Shown piece by piece: positions 26,632 through 35,569 of a stretch of DNA of 64,000 nt. A model generated the notes under the pieces. That model worked only from the letters and a program-made list of their open reading frames with translations, ran no database searches and was not told the origin of the DNA. This DNA is from Nocardioides currus (GTDB lineage Bacteria > Actinomycetota > Actinomycetes > Propionibacteriales > Nocardioidaceae). Numbering within the stretch: the first letter of the stretch is position 1; each line of letters begins with the position of its first letter. A program made the translations under genes and the position numbers. Where the stretch lies: contig NZ_PYXZ01000003.1 of assembly GCF_003057875.1 (NCBI RefSeq), positions 62,357 through 126,356 of the forward strand. The letters run 5' to 3'.

Positions 26632-28109
26632 ACCACCCCGGTCCGTCGTCCCCCGGCTCCAGCCGGGTGGTCGCGCCGAGTCGCGACGACCTCGTCGTCG
26701 CCTCGGTCAGCGAGGTCGTTGGCGGGCCGCTGGGCGACCACGCCGGTCGTCACCCGTGGTGGACCCCGCTGCGGGTCGTGCTGCTCCTCGCCGCGCTGGC
26801 GATGTCGCTGGGCATCGTGGCCAAGGCGCCGTGCCTCGACACGGCGGGGGACACGACGGCCACCAGCCGCTACACCGACCTGTGCTGGTCGGACACCTCG
26901 ACGGCGTACGTCGCCAACGGCTTCGCCGAGGGCTACTGGCCGTTCTCCGACGACGGGCAGCTGCGGGCGCGCTACGCCCCCGCCTGGGTGACCCCGCTGC
27001 CGGCCTACGTCGGCTTCGCCGCCCAGCGCATCACCGGCCTCCTCACCGACACCCCCGACCTCGACGCCCGCGCCCTCGTGCCGGTCAACGAGGTGATCCA
27101 GCAGCCGGGCGTGCGCCACGAGACCCGCGTCTTCACGCTGGTCAACGCCGTGCTGCTGGCCGGCGTCGGACTGCTGGCCGCGGGCCTGCTGACGGGCGTA
27201 CGCCGCACCCGCCCCTGGGACGCGGCGGCGTTCGCGCTCGCCCCGGTGCTCGTGCTGTTCTTCCCGATCGCCTGGGAGCTGCTGGCTGGCGCGGCGGTGG
27301 CCGGCGCCCTGTGGGCGTTCGCCCGGCGACGGTCCGCCGTGGCCGGGGTCGCGATCGGAGTGGGGGCCGCGACCTCGCCGTACGCCGCACTGCTGGTCGT
27401 GCCCGCCGTCGCCGTCCTGTTGCGTGAGCGCCGCACCCGCGAGGCCGGCGTGCTCGCGGCCTCCGCCGTCGGCGCGTGGGCCGTGCTCATGCAGCCCGCC
27501 CTCCTGTCCTCGCGCGACGCCTGGCTGGCCTCGTGGAAGGGCTACACCCACGGTGCGGACATCGGCTCGCTCTGGCTGCTGATGAGCCAGGCGGGCGGCC
27601 TCGACCCGTCGAACCGGACCCGGCTCACGATCACCGTGGTGCTGGTGCTCGCCGCGTGCGCGGTCGTGGTGTGGCTCTCCGGCCGGGAGCGGTGGGGCTT
27701 CGCCAGCCTGTCCACGGTGCTGGTCGCGCTCACCCTCGTCGTCAGCCCGGCGTCGGCGCCGTCCTACGCCCTCGTGCTGCTGCCGCTCGCGGTGGTCGCG
27801 GTCCGGCAGTGGAGCCACCTGCTCGTGTGGCAGGCCTGCGAGATCGGGCACTGGGTGCTGCTCGGGTTCTACCTCGGCGGCCTGCTGGCGCCCTCGGGCG
27901 GTGGTGACGCGCGGGCCTACTGGCTCGCCGTGGTGCTGCGCATCGCGGGCCTGGTGTGGCTGGTCGCGGCGACGGTGGGCGCCGCGCGCGACCCGCTGGT
28001 CGCCGACATCGGCGAGGACCTAGGTGATGTCGACCCGGTCGAAGCTGGTCGCGGTGAACCGGACGCGGACGTCGATGGCCTCCCCGACGTCGGGCACGCG
28101 CGCGCCTGA
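26628..28109 (+). CDS. Polytopic membrane protein, DUF2029/GT87-like glycosyltransferase (Rv0051-like)
   Basis: This 493-aa membrane protein has about 10 helices and a long first extracytoplasmic loop ([21 protein letters not shown]) like polyprenol-phosphate-dependent mannosyltransferases. By position after ponA it corresponds to mycobacterial Rv0051. GTG 26628 overlaps the ponA TGA (GTGA), so the genes are coupled and probably act together in wall or glycolipid assembly; the substrate is unknown. The last 90 nt overlap the 3' end of the convergent racemase-like gene, so the last 30 residues are charged and perhaps not conserved. Confidence 0.82.
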   Translation: MNHPGPSSPGSSRVVAPSRDDLVVASVSEVVGGPLGDHAGRHPWWTPLRVVLLLAALAMSLGIVAKAPCLDTAGDTTATSRYTDLCWSDTSTAYVANGFAEGYWPFSDDGQLRARYAPAWVTPLPAYVGFAAQRITGLLTDTPDLDARALVPVNEVIQQPGVRHETRVFTLVNAVLLAGVGLLAAGLLTGVRRTRPWDAAAFALAPVLVLFFPIAWELLAGAAVAGALWAFARRRSAVAGVAIGVGAATSPYAALLVVPAVAVLLRERRTREAGVLAASAVGAWAVLMQPALLSSRDAWLASWKGYTHGADIGSLWLLMSQAGGLDPSNRTRLTITVVLVLAACAVVVWLSGRERWGFASLSTVLVALTLVVSPASAPSYALVLLPLAVVAVRQWSHLLVWQACEIGHWVLLGFYLGGLLAPSGGGDARAYWLAVVLRIAGLVWLVAATVGAARDPLVADIGEDLGDVDPVEAGRGEPDADVDGLPDVGHARA

Positions 28110-29102
28110 CGGCAGGAACAGCATCGAGGCCTGCATGTGCGGCGGCTCGGCGAAGAGGCGCTGCTTGCCGTCGATCGAGAACGGCGAGCGCACGAGACCG
28201 ACGACGTCCATCCCGCTGCGGGCGATGGTGGCCGCCCGGCTGCGCAGCGACTGGTCCCCGGTCGGGGCCTCGAGGCCGATCCCGTGGGCGGTGCCGCCGC
28301 TGACGATCAGCAGGTGTCCGCTCTTGGGCATCGAGCGTCCGCGGTAGCCGAAGGCCTCGCCTCGCTCGAGCGGGTGCACGTCGAGGACGGTGGCCGTGAC
28401 CCGGAGGGCCGCGCGCTCCCCGAGCCACAGCTCGGTGCCGACGCGCGGGCGGATCGTGAAGTCGGGGTAAGTGGTGCGGAGCCGGGCCATCTCACCGAGC
28501 GTCAGGTGGCTGACGAACACGGTGCGGGTCGGCAGGCCGGAGGCGACCAGGTCGTTGATCAGGCGCTCGACCTCACCGAGGTGGGAAGAGACGTTGAGCG
28601 GCAGGTGCATCGCCACGCCGACGAGCCCCGACAGACGCCGCTCGCCCAGGTCGTTGGCCGCCGCGAGCAGGTCTCGACGCGTCATCCCGTGACGGCGCAT
28701 CGAGGTCAGCTGCTCGAGCACGAAGCGCGCGTCCGGGGACCGCTCGAGCAGGTCGGCGACGTCGGCGAGGCGGCTGACGGTGTGGATGACGCGGGGGCTG
28801 AGGGTCTCGGGCACGTCGAGGGCCGCACCGAGCGGGCGCCAGGGCGTGAGCACGAGGACGTCGCCGTCGAAGCGGGTGGCGGCCTCCGGGATCTCGAGGT
28901 AGGTGCCCACCGACACCATGTCGATTCGGGTCCCGGTCTGCTCCGCGTGCTCGTCGAGCCACGCGCAGCGCCGGGCCAGCCGCCCGATGCCGAAGCCGTA
29001 GCCGTTGCCCTTGGTGACCGGGACGATGCCCGGGCGTGCCGCGACCGTCTCGAGCAGGTGGCGGCGCCAGCGCTCGCCGTCGACGTGGAGGACGAGGCTC
29101 AT
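28020..29102 (-). CDS. Alanine-racemase-fold PLP protein beside FemX
   Basis: This 360-aa protein has the N-terminal PLP barrel of alanine racemases with the Schiff-base lysine in VTKGNGYGFG (K31). The family-typical AVVKADAYGHG is diverged, and the C-terminal domain is shorter or different from Alr. It is therefore probably not the housekeeping Alr and may act on another amino acid. The ATG overlaps the femX stop (ATGA), so the two are co-translated; a similar pair occurs before rpsF in Streptomyces. The pairing suggests supply of a D-amino acid or control of cross-bridge assembly; this is inference. Confidence 0.75.
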   Translation of the reverse strand: MSLVLHVDGERWRRHLLETVAARPGIVPVTKGNGYGFGIGRLARRCAWLDEHAEQTGTRIDMVSVGTYLEIPEAATRFDGDVLVLTPWRPLGAALDVPETLSPRVIHTVSRLADVADLLERSPDARFVLEQLTSMRRHGMTRRDLLAAANDLGERRLSGLVGVAMHLPLNVSSHLGEVERLINDLVASGLPTRTVFVSHLTLGEMARLRTTYPDFTIRPRVGTELWLGERAALRVTATVLDVHPLERGEAFGYRGRSMPKSGHLLIVSGGTAHGIGLEAPTGDQSLRSRAATIARSGMDVVGLVRSPFSIDGKQRLFAEPPHMQASMLFLPSGARVPDVGEAIDVRVRFTATSFDRVDIT

Positions 29103-30241
29103 CCGCGCCTCCGCATGTAGAGGTCGAACGCCCGGTAGAGCGGGCGGTTGAGCGGCAGGTCCCACTCGCCGACGTGCTCGACCGCCTCGCCACCGGTGCC
29201 GACCTTGAACTGGATCAGCCCGACGTGGGAGTCGGCCGCGTCGAGGGTGTCGGTGATGCCGCGCAGGTCGTAGACCGTCGCGCCGTTCGCCAGCGCGTCG
29301 CGGATCATCGCCCACTGCACAGCGTTGGAGCCGCGGACCTCGCGCTTCTCGGTGGAGCTCGCGCCGTAGGAGTACCACGCGTGGGTGCCGACGCGGATCG
29401 CGATGGTGCTGGCGACGAGGTCGCCGTCGTGGCGCGCCAGCCACAGCGTGATCCGCCCGGGGGCCTCGGCGGACAGGGCGTCGTACATCGTCTCGAAGTA
29501 GGCGAGGCCACGCGGCGTGAAGTGGTCGCGCTCGGCCGTGTGGACGTAGAGGTCGTGGAAGGCCTTGAGGTCGGTGCGGGTGCCCTGCTCGACGACCACG
29601 CCCTCCTTGGCCGCCTTCTTGATGTTGCGGCGCCAGAGCTGGTTCATGCCCTTGAGCACGTCGTCCTCGGAGCGGACGGTCCCGGCGTCGTCCGTCAGGG
29701 GGATGACGAAGTTGTACTGCGGCTGCCCGGCGGCGAACCCGCCCTCGACGGCCTGCGGGCGCCAGCCGAGCTCGTGCAGCTGCGACACGACTGCGGCCCC
29801 CTCGCGGGAGCGCTCGAGCGGCGGCACGTCGGTCAGCCGGGTGATCGACTCGTCGGCGATGCCCTCCTTGACCTGCGCGGCACTCCAGCGACGCGTGACG
29901 ACGGGCGGCCCCATGCGGACGCCAAAGGCCCCCTGCTTCTTCAGGTGCGCCGCCATCGGGGTCAACCACGCCGAGAGGTCGTCGTCGGTCCAGTCGATGA
30001 CGGGGCCCTCGGGGAGGTAGGCGAGGTAGCGCTTGACGCGCGGGAGCTGGCGGTAGAGCACCAGGGCCGTGCCGACGAGCTCGCCCCCGCGGAACCAGCC
30101 CAGGCTCTCGGCTCGCCACTCGGGCTTGACCTGCGCCCAGCCCGGCGTCTGCAGGAAGCTGGCGCTGGCGCGGGAGGCGATGTGGGCCGCGTGCTCGGTC
30201 GTCGTGATCGTGCGGACGGTGAGGGGCGGCGGAGAAGTCAC
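29099..30241 (-). CDS. FemX/FemAB-type peptidoglycan interpeptide-bridge aminoacyltransferase
   Basis: This 380-aa protein has the tandem GNAT-like fold of FemABX enzymes, including FLQTPGWAQVKPEW near the N-terminus, MNQLWRRNIKKAAKEGV and AWYSYGASSTEKREVRGSNAVQWAMI. Such enzymes use aminoacyl-tRNA to add the first amino acid to the stem-peptide lysine or diaminopimelate of lipid II, on the cytoplasmic side. The GTG at 30241 lies 6 nt after TACCGT (30253-30248), supporting a leaderless start. An upstream ATG-like extension to 30295 is less likely. Confidence 0.88.
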   Translation of the reverse strand: MTSPPPLTVRTITTTEHAAHIASRASASFLQTPGWAQVKPEWRAESLGWFRGGELVGTALVLYRQLPRVKRYLAYLPEGPVIDWTDDDLSAWLTPMAAHLKKQGAFGVRMGPPVVTRRWSAAQVKEGIADESITRLTDVPPLERSREGAAVVSQLHELGWRPQAVEGGFAAGQPQYNFVIPLTDDAGTVRSEDDVLKGMNQLWRRNIKKAAKEGVVVEQGTRTDLKAFHDLYVHTAERDHFTPRGLAYFETMYDALSAEAPGRITLWLARHDGDLVASTIAIRVGTHAWYSYGASSTEKREVRGSNAVQWAMIRDALANGATVYDLRGITDTLDAADSHVGLIQFKVGTGGEAVEHVGEWDLPLNRPLYRAFDLYMRRRG

Positions 30242-30400
30242 CGGCCCACGGTATCGGGCCGGGTGACGGGCCAGAAATGAAAGAGGGCCGGACACGACCC
30301 CCGTGCGTGTCCAGCCTGCTCTCTACCTACCCAGACGTGGCAACGGTCAATCAGGTTGCGCTGGCTCACCAAGAATTTCCGCCCCCTCGGCGGACGGGGC

Positions 30401-30447
30401 TCAGAGCCGCTCGCGCAGCCAGTGTTCAGAGCCGCTCGCGCAGCCAG
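30401..30447. repeat. 25-nt tandem duplication at the 3' end of nfo
   Basis: The 22-nt segment starting tcagagccgctcgcg occurs at 30401-30422 and again at 30426-30447 with a 25-nt period. The second copy is the last codons and stop of the endonuclease IV gene; the first is a downstream duplicate of that end. Confidence 0.85.
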
Positions 30448-31220
30448 GCCACGTCGTCGACGTGCTCGGCGGCCGCGCCGGGCGTCTCGAGCACGACGGG
30501 CGCCTTCGCGTCGCGGATCACGGCGGCCAGCAGGTCGGGATCGATCTTGCCGGCGCCGAGGTTGGCGTGCCGATCGGCGCCGGAGTCGAAGTCGTCGCGG
30601 CTGTCGTTGCAGTGCACCAGGTCGATCCGCCCGGTGATCGCCAGCACGTCGTCGACGATCGTCTCGAGCGAGTTGCCGCCGGCGTGGGCGTGGCACGTGT
30701 CGAGGCAGAAGCCGACCATGTCGGCCTGCTCGCAGCCGCTGATCGCGTCCCACACCCCGCTGATCCGGTCGAGGTAGCGCGTCATCGCGTTGTCGCCGCC
30801 GGCGGTGTTCTCGATCAGCAGCGGCAGCTTCAGGTCGGTCGCGTCGATCGCCTTGCGCCAGTTGTCGAAGCCCTTCGCCGGGTCGTCGTCCTTGTTCACG
30901 TGCCCGCCGTGGACGATCAGGCCCTTCGCCCCGATCTCCGCGGCCGCGTCGACGTGCTGCTGGAGCAGCTTGCGGCTCGGGATCCGGATCCGGTTGTTGG
31001 TCGTGGCGACGTTGACGATGTAGGGCGCATGGACGTAGAGGTCGATCGAGCCCGCCTCGGCCGCCGCCCGGAGCGCGGCCGCGCCGGCGGCGTACTGCAC
31101 CTCGGGGCCCTTGTAGCCCTGCGGGTCACCGAGGAAGAACTGCACGAGCGGCACCTCGCGGGCCTGCGCCTGCGCGATCGGGTCGGCCTGGTCGACGTGG
31201 GCGCCGATGGAGATCGTCAT
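30426..31220 (-). CDS. nfo: Endonuclease IV (AP endonuclease, Nfo family)
   Basis: This 264-aa TIM-barrel protein has the zinc-ligand motifs of endonuclease IV: HAPYIVN, HGGHVN, IENTAGG, FCLDTCHAHAGG, HCNDSRD and ADRHANLGAGKID. It cleaves DNA at abasic sites in base-excision repair. It is slightly shorter than the E. coli enzyme. ATG 31220 is preceded by TAGCCT (31232-31227) with a 6-nt gap, consistent with a leaderless mRNA. About 180 nt separate it from femX, so it is probably transcribed alone. Confidence 0.9.
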   Translation of the reverse strand: MTISIGAHVDQADPIAQAQAREVPLVQFFLGDPQGYKGPEVQYAAGAAALRAAAEAGSIDLYVHAPYIVNVATTNNRIRIPSRKLLQQHVDAAAEIGAKGLIVHGGHVNKDDDPAKGFDNWRKAIDATDLKLPLLIENTAGGDNAMTRYLDRISGVWDAISGCEQADMVGFCLDTCHAHAGGNSLETIVDDVLAITGRIDLVHCNDSRDDFDSGADRHANLGAGKIDPDLLAAVIRDAKAPVVLETPGAAAEHVDDVAWLRERL

Positions 31221-31302
31221 GGGAACAGGCTAGGCGGGTCCGGGGACAGTGCGGACCCGCACGGTCCTTGACAAGCGGGCCTGCGGCCGGTGGGGTCGCC
31301 GC

Positions 31303-32646
31303 ATGAGCTTCGGGGGAAGTGTCCTGGTCAGTGGTCTGCTCGCGACGGCGACGCTGGTGGCGGTTCCCGCACCCGCGTCGGCGGCGGTGGGCACGGTGAG
31401 CGCGAGCGGGTCGGTCGTGACCGTCATCGGCTCGGACCTGAGGGACGTGGTCTCGATCGACAGCGCCGACGCGGGCCGCCACGTCGAGGTGAGTGCGGCC
31501 TTCTCGCCCGATGGCCAGCACGAGCTGACGTGGTACACCGCCGGAGCCGGCTGCACGGAGGCTGGCCCGCCGTACTACACGATCACGTGCGAGCTCCCGT
31601 CTGCGGCCACCGTCGACATCGGGTCCGGCCCGGACGTCGACCGCATCAGCGTCAGCGACAGCGCCGCGCCCGAGACCAGGGTGGTCGTGAGGGGCGGACC
31701 CGGTGGCGACTACTTCTTCGGCGGGCCTGCCGTCGAGGAGTGGTACGGCGAGGACGGCAACGACGTCTTCCACACGGACGGGCGCGTGCATCTCGGACCC
31801 GACCTGGTGCGCGGCGGACCGGGCTATGACGAGTTCTATCCCGCTGACGACGCGCTCAGCGTCTCCGTCAGCCTCGACGACCAGCCCAACGACACCAGCC
31901 GCAACGACACCGCCACGGACACCAACGACGTCGGGTCCGACGTCGAGAGCGTCATGGGCACCATCGGCGACGACGTGATGGTCGGCAACGACCTGGCGCA
32001 GCACTTCACCGGCTACGAGGGCAACGACACGATCCTCGGCCTGGGCGGGGACGACGTCCTCGACGGGAACGAGGGCGACGACCGGATCGACGGTGGCACC
32101 GGCCGCGATATCCTGAACGGGCGCGAGGGAGCGGACACCATCACGGCGGCCGACGGGGAACGGGACGAGGTGGCCTGCGGGTCGGGGACCGACACCGCGG
32201 CTCTCGACGACATCGACGCCCGCAACGACGCCGCGCCCGAGACCTGCGAGGTGGTGACGGGCGGCCCGGCCCCGGTGCCGACCCCGGTGCCGACCCCGGT
32301 GCCGACCCCGGTGCCTGTGCCCGGTCCGGCGACGGTCTACTCGACCCCGGTCGTGAAGGGGCGGGTGCTCCACACCGACCGGCGCATGCGCTGGACGACG
32401 GTCCGGCTCGCGTGCCGCCGGGGCACCACGGACTGCACCGGCGTGCTGGTGCTGCGCCACGGTGGCGGTCAGTGGGGTCGTGGTGAGTTCTCGATCGCGG
32501 ACGACGCGACGGGCCGGGTGCGCGTCAAGCTGTTCAACCGGGCGCGCAGGGTCCTCACCCGTCGTGGCTCGGTGCGTGTCGTGGTGATCGCCGCTGGCAA
32601 CAGCGGCCGGACGAGTCACCGGTTCCTCCGCCTCGAGCGGCGCTGA
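31303..32646 (+). CDS. Secreted RTX-like calcium-binding repeat protein, paralogue 1
   Basis: This 447-aa exported protein has a signal peptide (ending PAPASAA) and a beta domain beginning GTVSASGSVVTV. RTX-type nonapeptides follow at about 240-290 (GNEGDDRID, GGTGRDILN, GREGADTIT), which in other proteins bind Ca2+ and fold as a beta-roll. After a Pro-Val-Pro-Thr linker comes a C-terminal domain of about 110 aa rich in Arg with a Cys pair (LACRRGTTDC). No protease, lipase or adhesin domain is visible. It is a tandem duplicate of the next gene. The ATG at 31303 is chosen for the signal peptide. Confidence 0.8.
   Translation: MSFGGSVLVSGLLATATLVAVPAPASAAVGTVSASGSVVTVIGSDLRDVVSIDSADAGRHVEVSAAFSPDGQHELTWYTAGAGCTEAGPPYYTITCELPSAATVDIGSGPDVDRISVSDSAAPETRVVVRGGPGGDYFFGGPAVEEWYGEDGNDVFHTDGRVHLGPDLVRGGPGYDEFYPADDALSVSVSLDDQPNDTSRNDTATDTNDVGSDVESVMGTIGDDVMVGNDLAQHFTGYEGNDTILGLGGDDVLDGNEGDDRIDGGTGRDILNGREGADTITAADGERDEVACGSGTDTAALDDIDARNDAAPETCEVVTGGPAPVPTPVPTPVPTPVPVPGPATVYSTPVVKGRVLHTDRRMRWTTVRLACRRGTTDCTGVLVLRHGGGQWGRGEFSIADDATGRVRVKLFNRARRVLTRRGSVRVVVIAAGNSGRTSHRFLRLERR
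32269..32321. repeat. 12-nt tandem repeat in RTX-like gene 1
   Basis: The unit ccggtgccgacc is repeated about four times and codes the Pro-Val-Pro-Thr linker of RTX-like paralogue 1. Paralogue 2 has a related but shorter, less regular linker, so this stretch has changed since the duplication. Confidence 0.75.
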
Positions 32647-32706
32647 CGGGGCGCCGCCGGATCCGTCGCCCTTTACCTCGAGGGTGCCGGGTGGTGGAGT
32701 CGCCAC

Positions 32707-34089
32707 ATGAGGCCGAAGAGCGGTCGGGTCCTGCTGGCGGGCGGCGGCGTGGTGGCCAGCCTGCTCGTCGGGGCGCAGCCGTCCCACGCGGCGGCCGGCA
32801 CGGTGAGTGCGAGCGGCTCGGTGGTGACTGTCACCGGCACCGACGCCTGGGAGGTCGTCACGATCACCAGCTCGGTGGGTGCCACCCGCATCGAGGTGGA
32901 CACCAGCCCCGACTTCACCGCCGGGTCCGGGTGCGCGCCGGACGACGACCCCACGACGCGACTCATCGTCTGCCTGCTCCCGTCGGCCGGCACCGTCCAG
33001 GTCGACATGTCCGGGGGCGGAGACATCGTCAGGGTCGGCGCGGACTCCTCGCCGGACACCCGGCTGGTCGTGCGCGGTGGCCCGGGCCACGACGCCCTGT
33101 ACGGCGGACCGACGATCGAGGAGTGGTACGGCGACGACGGCGACGACATGATCACGCCCGACCCGTCCCAGCCGACCCAGAAGGGTCCCGACGTGGTCCG
33201 CGGCGGACCCGGTCGGGACCAGGTCAACCTCGGCGGCTTCCTCGCCTCGTCGATCACGCTCGACGACCAGCCCAACGACACCGTCGAGGACGTGCCGGGC
33301 TTCGACGACCTCGGCTCGGACGTGGAGGTCCTCGCGGGCGGGGACGGCGACGACTCGTTCACCGGCAACGACCTCGCTCAGGTCTTCGACGGTGGTCCGG
33401 GCTACGACACGATCATCGCGCTCGGGGGTGACGATGTGGTCGGAGGCCAGCTCGGCGACGACCGGATCGACGGCGGTCCCGGGGACGACCAGCTCTACGG
33501 GAGCGAGGGCGACGACACGATCGTCGGCGGCGCCGGCCGGGACACGGTGTTCGGCGAGTCGGGTCACGACACCGTCGACACCGTGGACGGCGAGCCCGAC
33601 TCCGTCGCCTGCGGGGCCGGCTCCGACGCCGCCAACCTCGACACCCTCGACACCCGCACCGACGTCGCGCCCGAGACCTGCGAGGCGGTGACGGGCGGCC
33701 CGATGCCGACGCCGGCGCCGGCTCCGGTCCCGACCGCCCCCGTGCCCACGGCGCCACCTGCTCCGGCGCCGTCGGTGGTCGACTCGACCCCGCACCTGAA
33801 GGGGAGCGTGCTGCGCGCCGACCGGCACGTGCGGCGTACGGCGGTGCGCGTGGCCTGCCGCCAGGGCACGACCTCCTGCGCGGGCGTGCTCGTGGTCAGG
33901 AGCGGTGGACGGGGCTGGGGCCGAGGAACGTACTCCCTGGCCGACGACGAGACCGCACGAGTCCGGATCTGGCTGAACCGGCGGGCGCGCACGGTCCTGG
34001 CTCGCCGTGGCGCGGCCCGCGTCGTGGTGATCGCGGTCGACGACAGCGGTACGACCAGCCACCGGTTCTTCCGCCTCATGCGCCGCTGA
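32707..34089 (+). CDS. Secreted RTX-like calcium-binding repeat protein, paralogue 2
   Basis: This 460-aa paralogue of the preceding gene has the same order: signal peptide (ending SHAAA), GTVSASGSVVTV beta domain, then RTX repeats, which are more numerous here (GGQLGDDRIDGGPGDDQLYG, GSEGDDTIVGGAGRDTV). The Pro-rich linker and basic C-terminal domain with a Cys pair (VACRQGTTSC) follow. Both genes share a gg-gtcgcc-catg sequence around the start. Function is unknown; Ca2+-dependent folding after export is likely. The stop abuts the convergent kinase gene with no gap. Confidence 0.8.
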   Translation: MRPKSGRVLLAGGGVVASLLVGAQPSHAAAGTVSASGSVVTVTGTDAWEVVTITSSVGATRIEVDTSPDFTAGSGCAPDDDPTTRLIVCLLPSAGTVQVDMSGGGDIVRVGADSSPDTRLVVRGGPGHDALYGGPTIEEWYGDDGDDMITPDPSQPTQKGPDVVRGGPGRDQVNLGGFLASSITLDDQPNDTVEDVPGFDDLGSDVEVLAGGDGDDSFTGNDLAQVFDGGPGYDTIIALGGDDVVGGQLGDDRIDGGPGDDQLYGSEGDDTIVGGAGRDTVFGESGHDTVDTVDGEPDSVACGAGSDAANLDTLDTRTDVAPETCEAVTGGPMPTPAPAPVPTAPVPTAPPAPAPSVVDSTPHLKGSVLRADRHVRRTAVRVACRQGTTSCAGVLVVRSGGRGWGRGTYSLADDETARVRIWLNRRARTVLARRGAARVVVIAVDDSGTTSHRFFRLMRR

Positions 34090-35007
34090 TCAGAGCAGGG
34101 CGCCGACGACGACCGCCACGCACAGGGCGACCGCGCCGAGGCAGGCTGCGACGGCGGTCCAGGCCCGCCAGTCGAAGTCCAGGGGTGGTCCGCCTCCGAG
34201 GCGGTCGGGGATCGTCGGGCCCTCCTCGAACCCGATGTCGAGTCGGCGGAGCAGGCGCAGTGCCGCGTCGGCCGAGGCGAGTCGCTGCTCGGGGTCGACG
34301 ACGAGGAGCCGTTCCAGCAGCGGGCGGAGCGGGCCGGACCCGATGGCGCCCTGGCGGTCGGGCGGCAGGCCGGTGACGAGCTGGAGGCCGACCCGGCCCA
34401 CGGCGTAGAGGTCCTGGGCGGGGTCGGGCAGCGCGCCCCGCGCCTGCTCGGGGGCCATGTAGCCCTCGGTGCCGATCGCGCCGGGCACGGTCGTCCAGCG
34501 GGCGTCGGCGACGGGTGCCGCGACGCCGAAGTCGCCGAGCCGCAGGTGGGGAGGGCCCCCGCCGCCCGGCTGGAGGAGGAGGTTGGCGGGCTTCACGTCG
34601 CGGTGCACCAACCCCGCACCGTGCACCGCGGCGAGCGCCTGGAGGAGCTGCTCGAGCAACGCGGCGGCGTACCCCGCCGGGAGGTGGCCGTGCTCGTCGA
34701 GCAGGTCCTGCACGGAGCCGCCCGCGACGAGGTCCATCGCGAGGACCACGAGGTCGTCGTCGGCCGCCCAGCCGATCGGCGCGACGACGTGCGGGTGACG
34801 CACCCGCATCGCCTGCTCGCGCACGAACCGGACCAGCAGGGCCGCGTTGTGGTGGCCGAGCACCTTGACCGCGACGACCTCGCCGGTGCGCTCGTCACGG
34901 GCGCGCCAGACCGAGCCCATCCCGCCGGCGCCGATCTGGTCGAGCATGGCGTAGCGGCCGGCGATGACGGTGCGGTGGAGTGGCAGGTGCGATGTCGCCG
35001 AACGCAT
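34090..35007 (-). CDS. Membrane-anchored Ser/Thr protein kinase (Pkn type)
   Basis: This 305-aa active-looking kinase has a glycine loop GAGGMGSVW (27-34), VAVK with K48, HRDVKPAN (135-142) and DFG (159-161). The kinase domain is followed by a short linker and one C-terminal transmembrane helix with almost no extracellular part, so it has no sensor domain such as PASTA. ATG 35007 is favoured because TAGCGT (35020-35015) lies 7 nt upstream; GTG 35055 would add 16 residues. Substrates are unknown. The divergent rpsF operon starts nearby. Confidence 0.9.
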   Translation of the reverse strand: MRSATSHLPLHRTVIAGRYAMLDQIGAGGMGSVWRARDERTGEVVAVKVLGHHNAALLVRFVREQAMRVRHPHVVAPIGWAADDDLVVLAMDLVAGGSVQDLLDEHGHLPAGYAAALLEQLLQALAAVHGAGLVHRDVKPANLLLQPGGGGPPHLRLGDFGVAAPVADARWTTVPGAIGTEGYMAPEQARGALPDPAQDLYAVGRVGLQLVTGLPPDRQGAIGSGPLRPLLERLLVVDPEQRLASADAALRLLRRLDIGFEEGPTIPDRLGGGPPLDFDWRAWTAVAACLGAVALCVAVVVGALL

Positions 35008-35089
35008 GGCCTCGACGCTAGCCTCGTCGGCGGACCGGTGCGTCCGGTCATCCACAGGCCGTGATTCCCGCAGCGACCCGCAGCGCTGT

Positions 35090-35149
35090 TAGCCTTGCCT
35101 GTCGCCCCCGTCCGATGGGGGCATCCTCCTGCCACGGAACGTCCGTGGC
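35090..35149 (+). promoter_or_regulatory. rpsF operon promoter and leader hairpins
   Basis: TAGCCT (35090-35095) is a -10 candidate giving a 5' leader of about 75 nt. The leader contains two hairpins: 35104-35109/35117-35122 (6 bp) and 35131-35138/35142-35149 (perfect 8 bp, loop acg). S6:S18 leader motifs with a CCG are known in bacterial rpsF operons and this may be one; I could not test the consensus. Confidence 0.45.
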
Positions 35150-35177
35150 CGCCTGAGTCCGAAGGAGGTAGACACGC

Positions 35178-35471
35178 ATGTCGCGTGCCTACGAAGTGAT
35201 GGTGATCCTCGACCCCAGTCTCGAGGAGCGCACCATCGAGCCGTCCCTCGACAAGTACCTCAACGTCATCCGCAAGGACGGCGGCACCGTCGACAACGTC
35301 GACGTGTGGGGTCGCCGTCGTCTGGCCTACGAGGTCAAGAAGAACGCCGAGGGCATCTACGCCGTCATCTCGCTGACGGCCGAGCCGGCCACGGTCAAGG
35401 AGTTCGACCGCCAGCTCACGCTCAACGAGTCCATCCTGCGCACCAAGGTCCTGCGTCCCGACGCCAAGTGA
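35178..35471 (+). CDS. rpsF: 30S ribosomal protein S6
   Basis: This 97-aa ribosomal protein of the 30S platform binds S18. The family pattern is clear: [14 protein letters not shown] at the N-terminus and [18 protein letters not shown] in the middle. A strong ribosome binding site (GAAGGAGGT) lies 8-9 nt before the ATG. It is the first gene of rpsF-ssb-rpsR-rplI, the order seen across actinobacteria. Confidence 0.98.
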   Translation: MSRAYEVMVILDPSLEERTIEPSLDKYLNVIRKDGGTVDNVDVWGRRRLAYEVKKNAEGIYAVISLTAEPATVKEFDRQLTLNESILRTKVLRPDAK

Positions 35472-35569
35472 GTCGTGCCCGTGAGGGCGCACTCATGGAC
35501 CACCGTCGGTGGGCTCTGTCATGGTGCCCACTGACATCACCGATCAGTTGACTTCTAGGGAGACCTGAC

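Noticed and set aside
31126..34062. 978-aa minus-strand open frame opposite the RTX-like genes
   Set aside because: It is low-complexity (Arg/Ala/Gly/His-rich) and a shadow of two clear plus-strand secreted paralogues.
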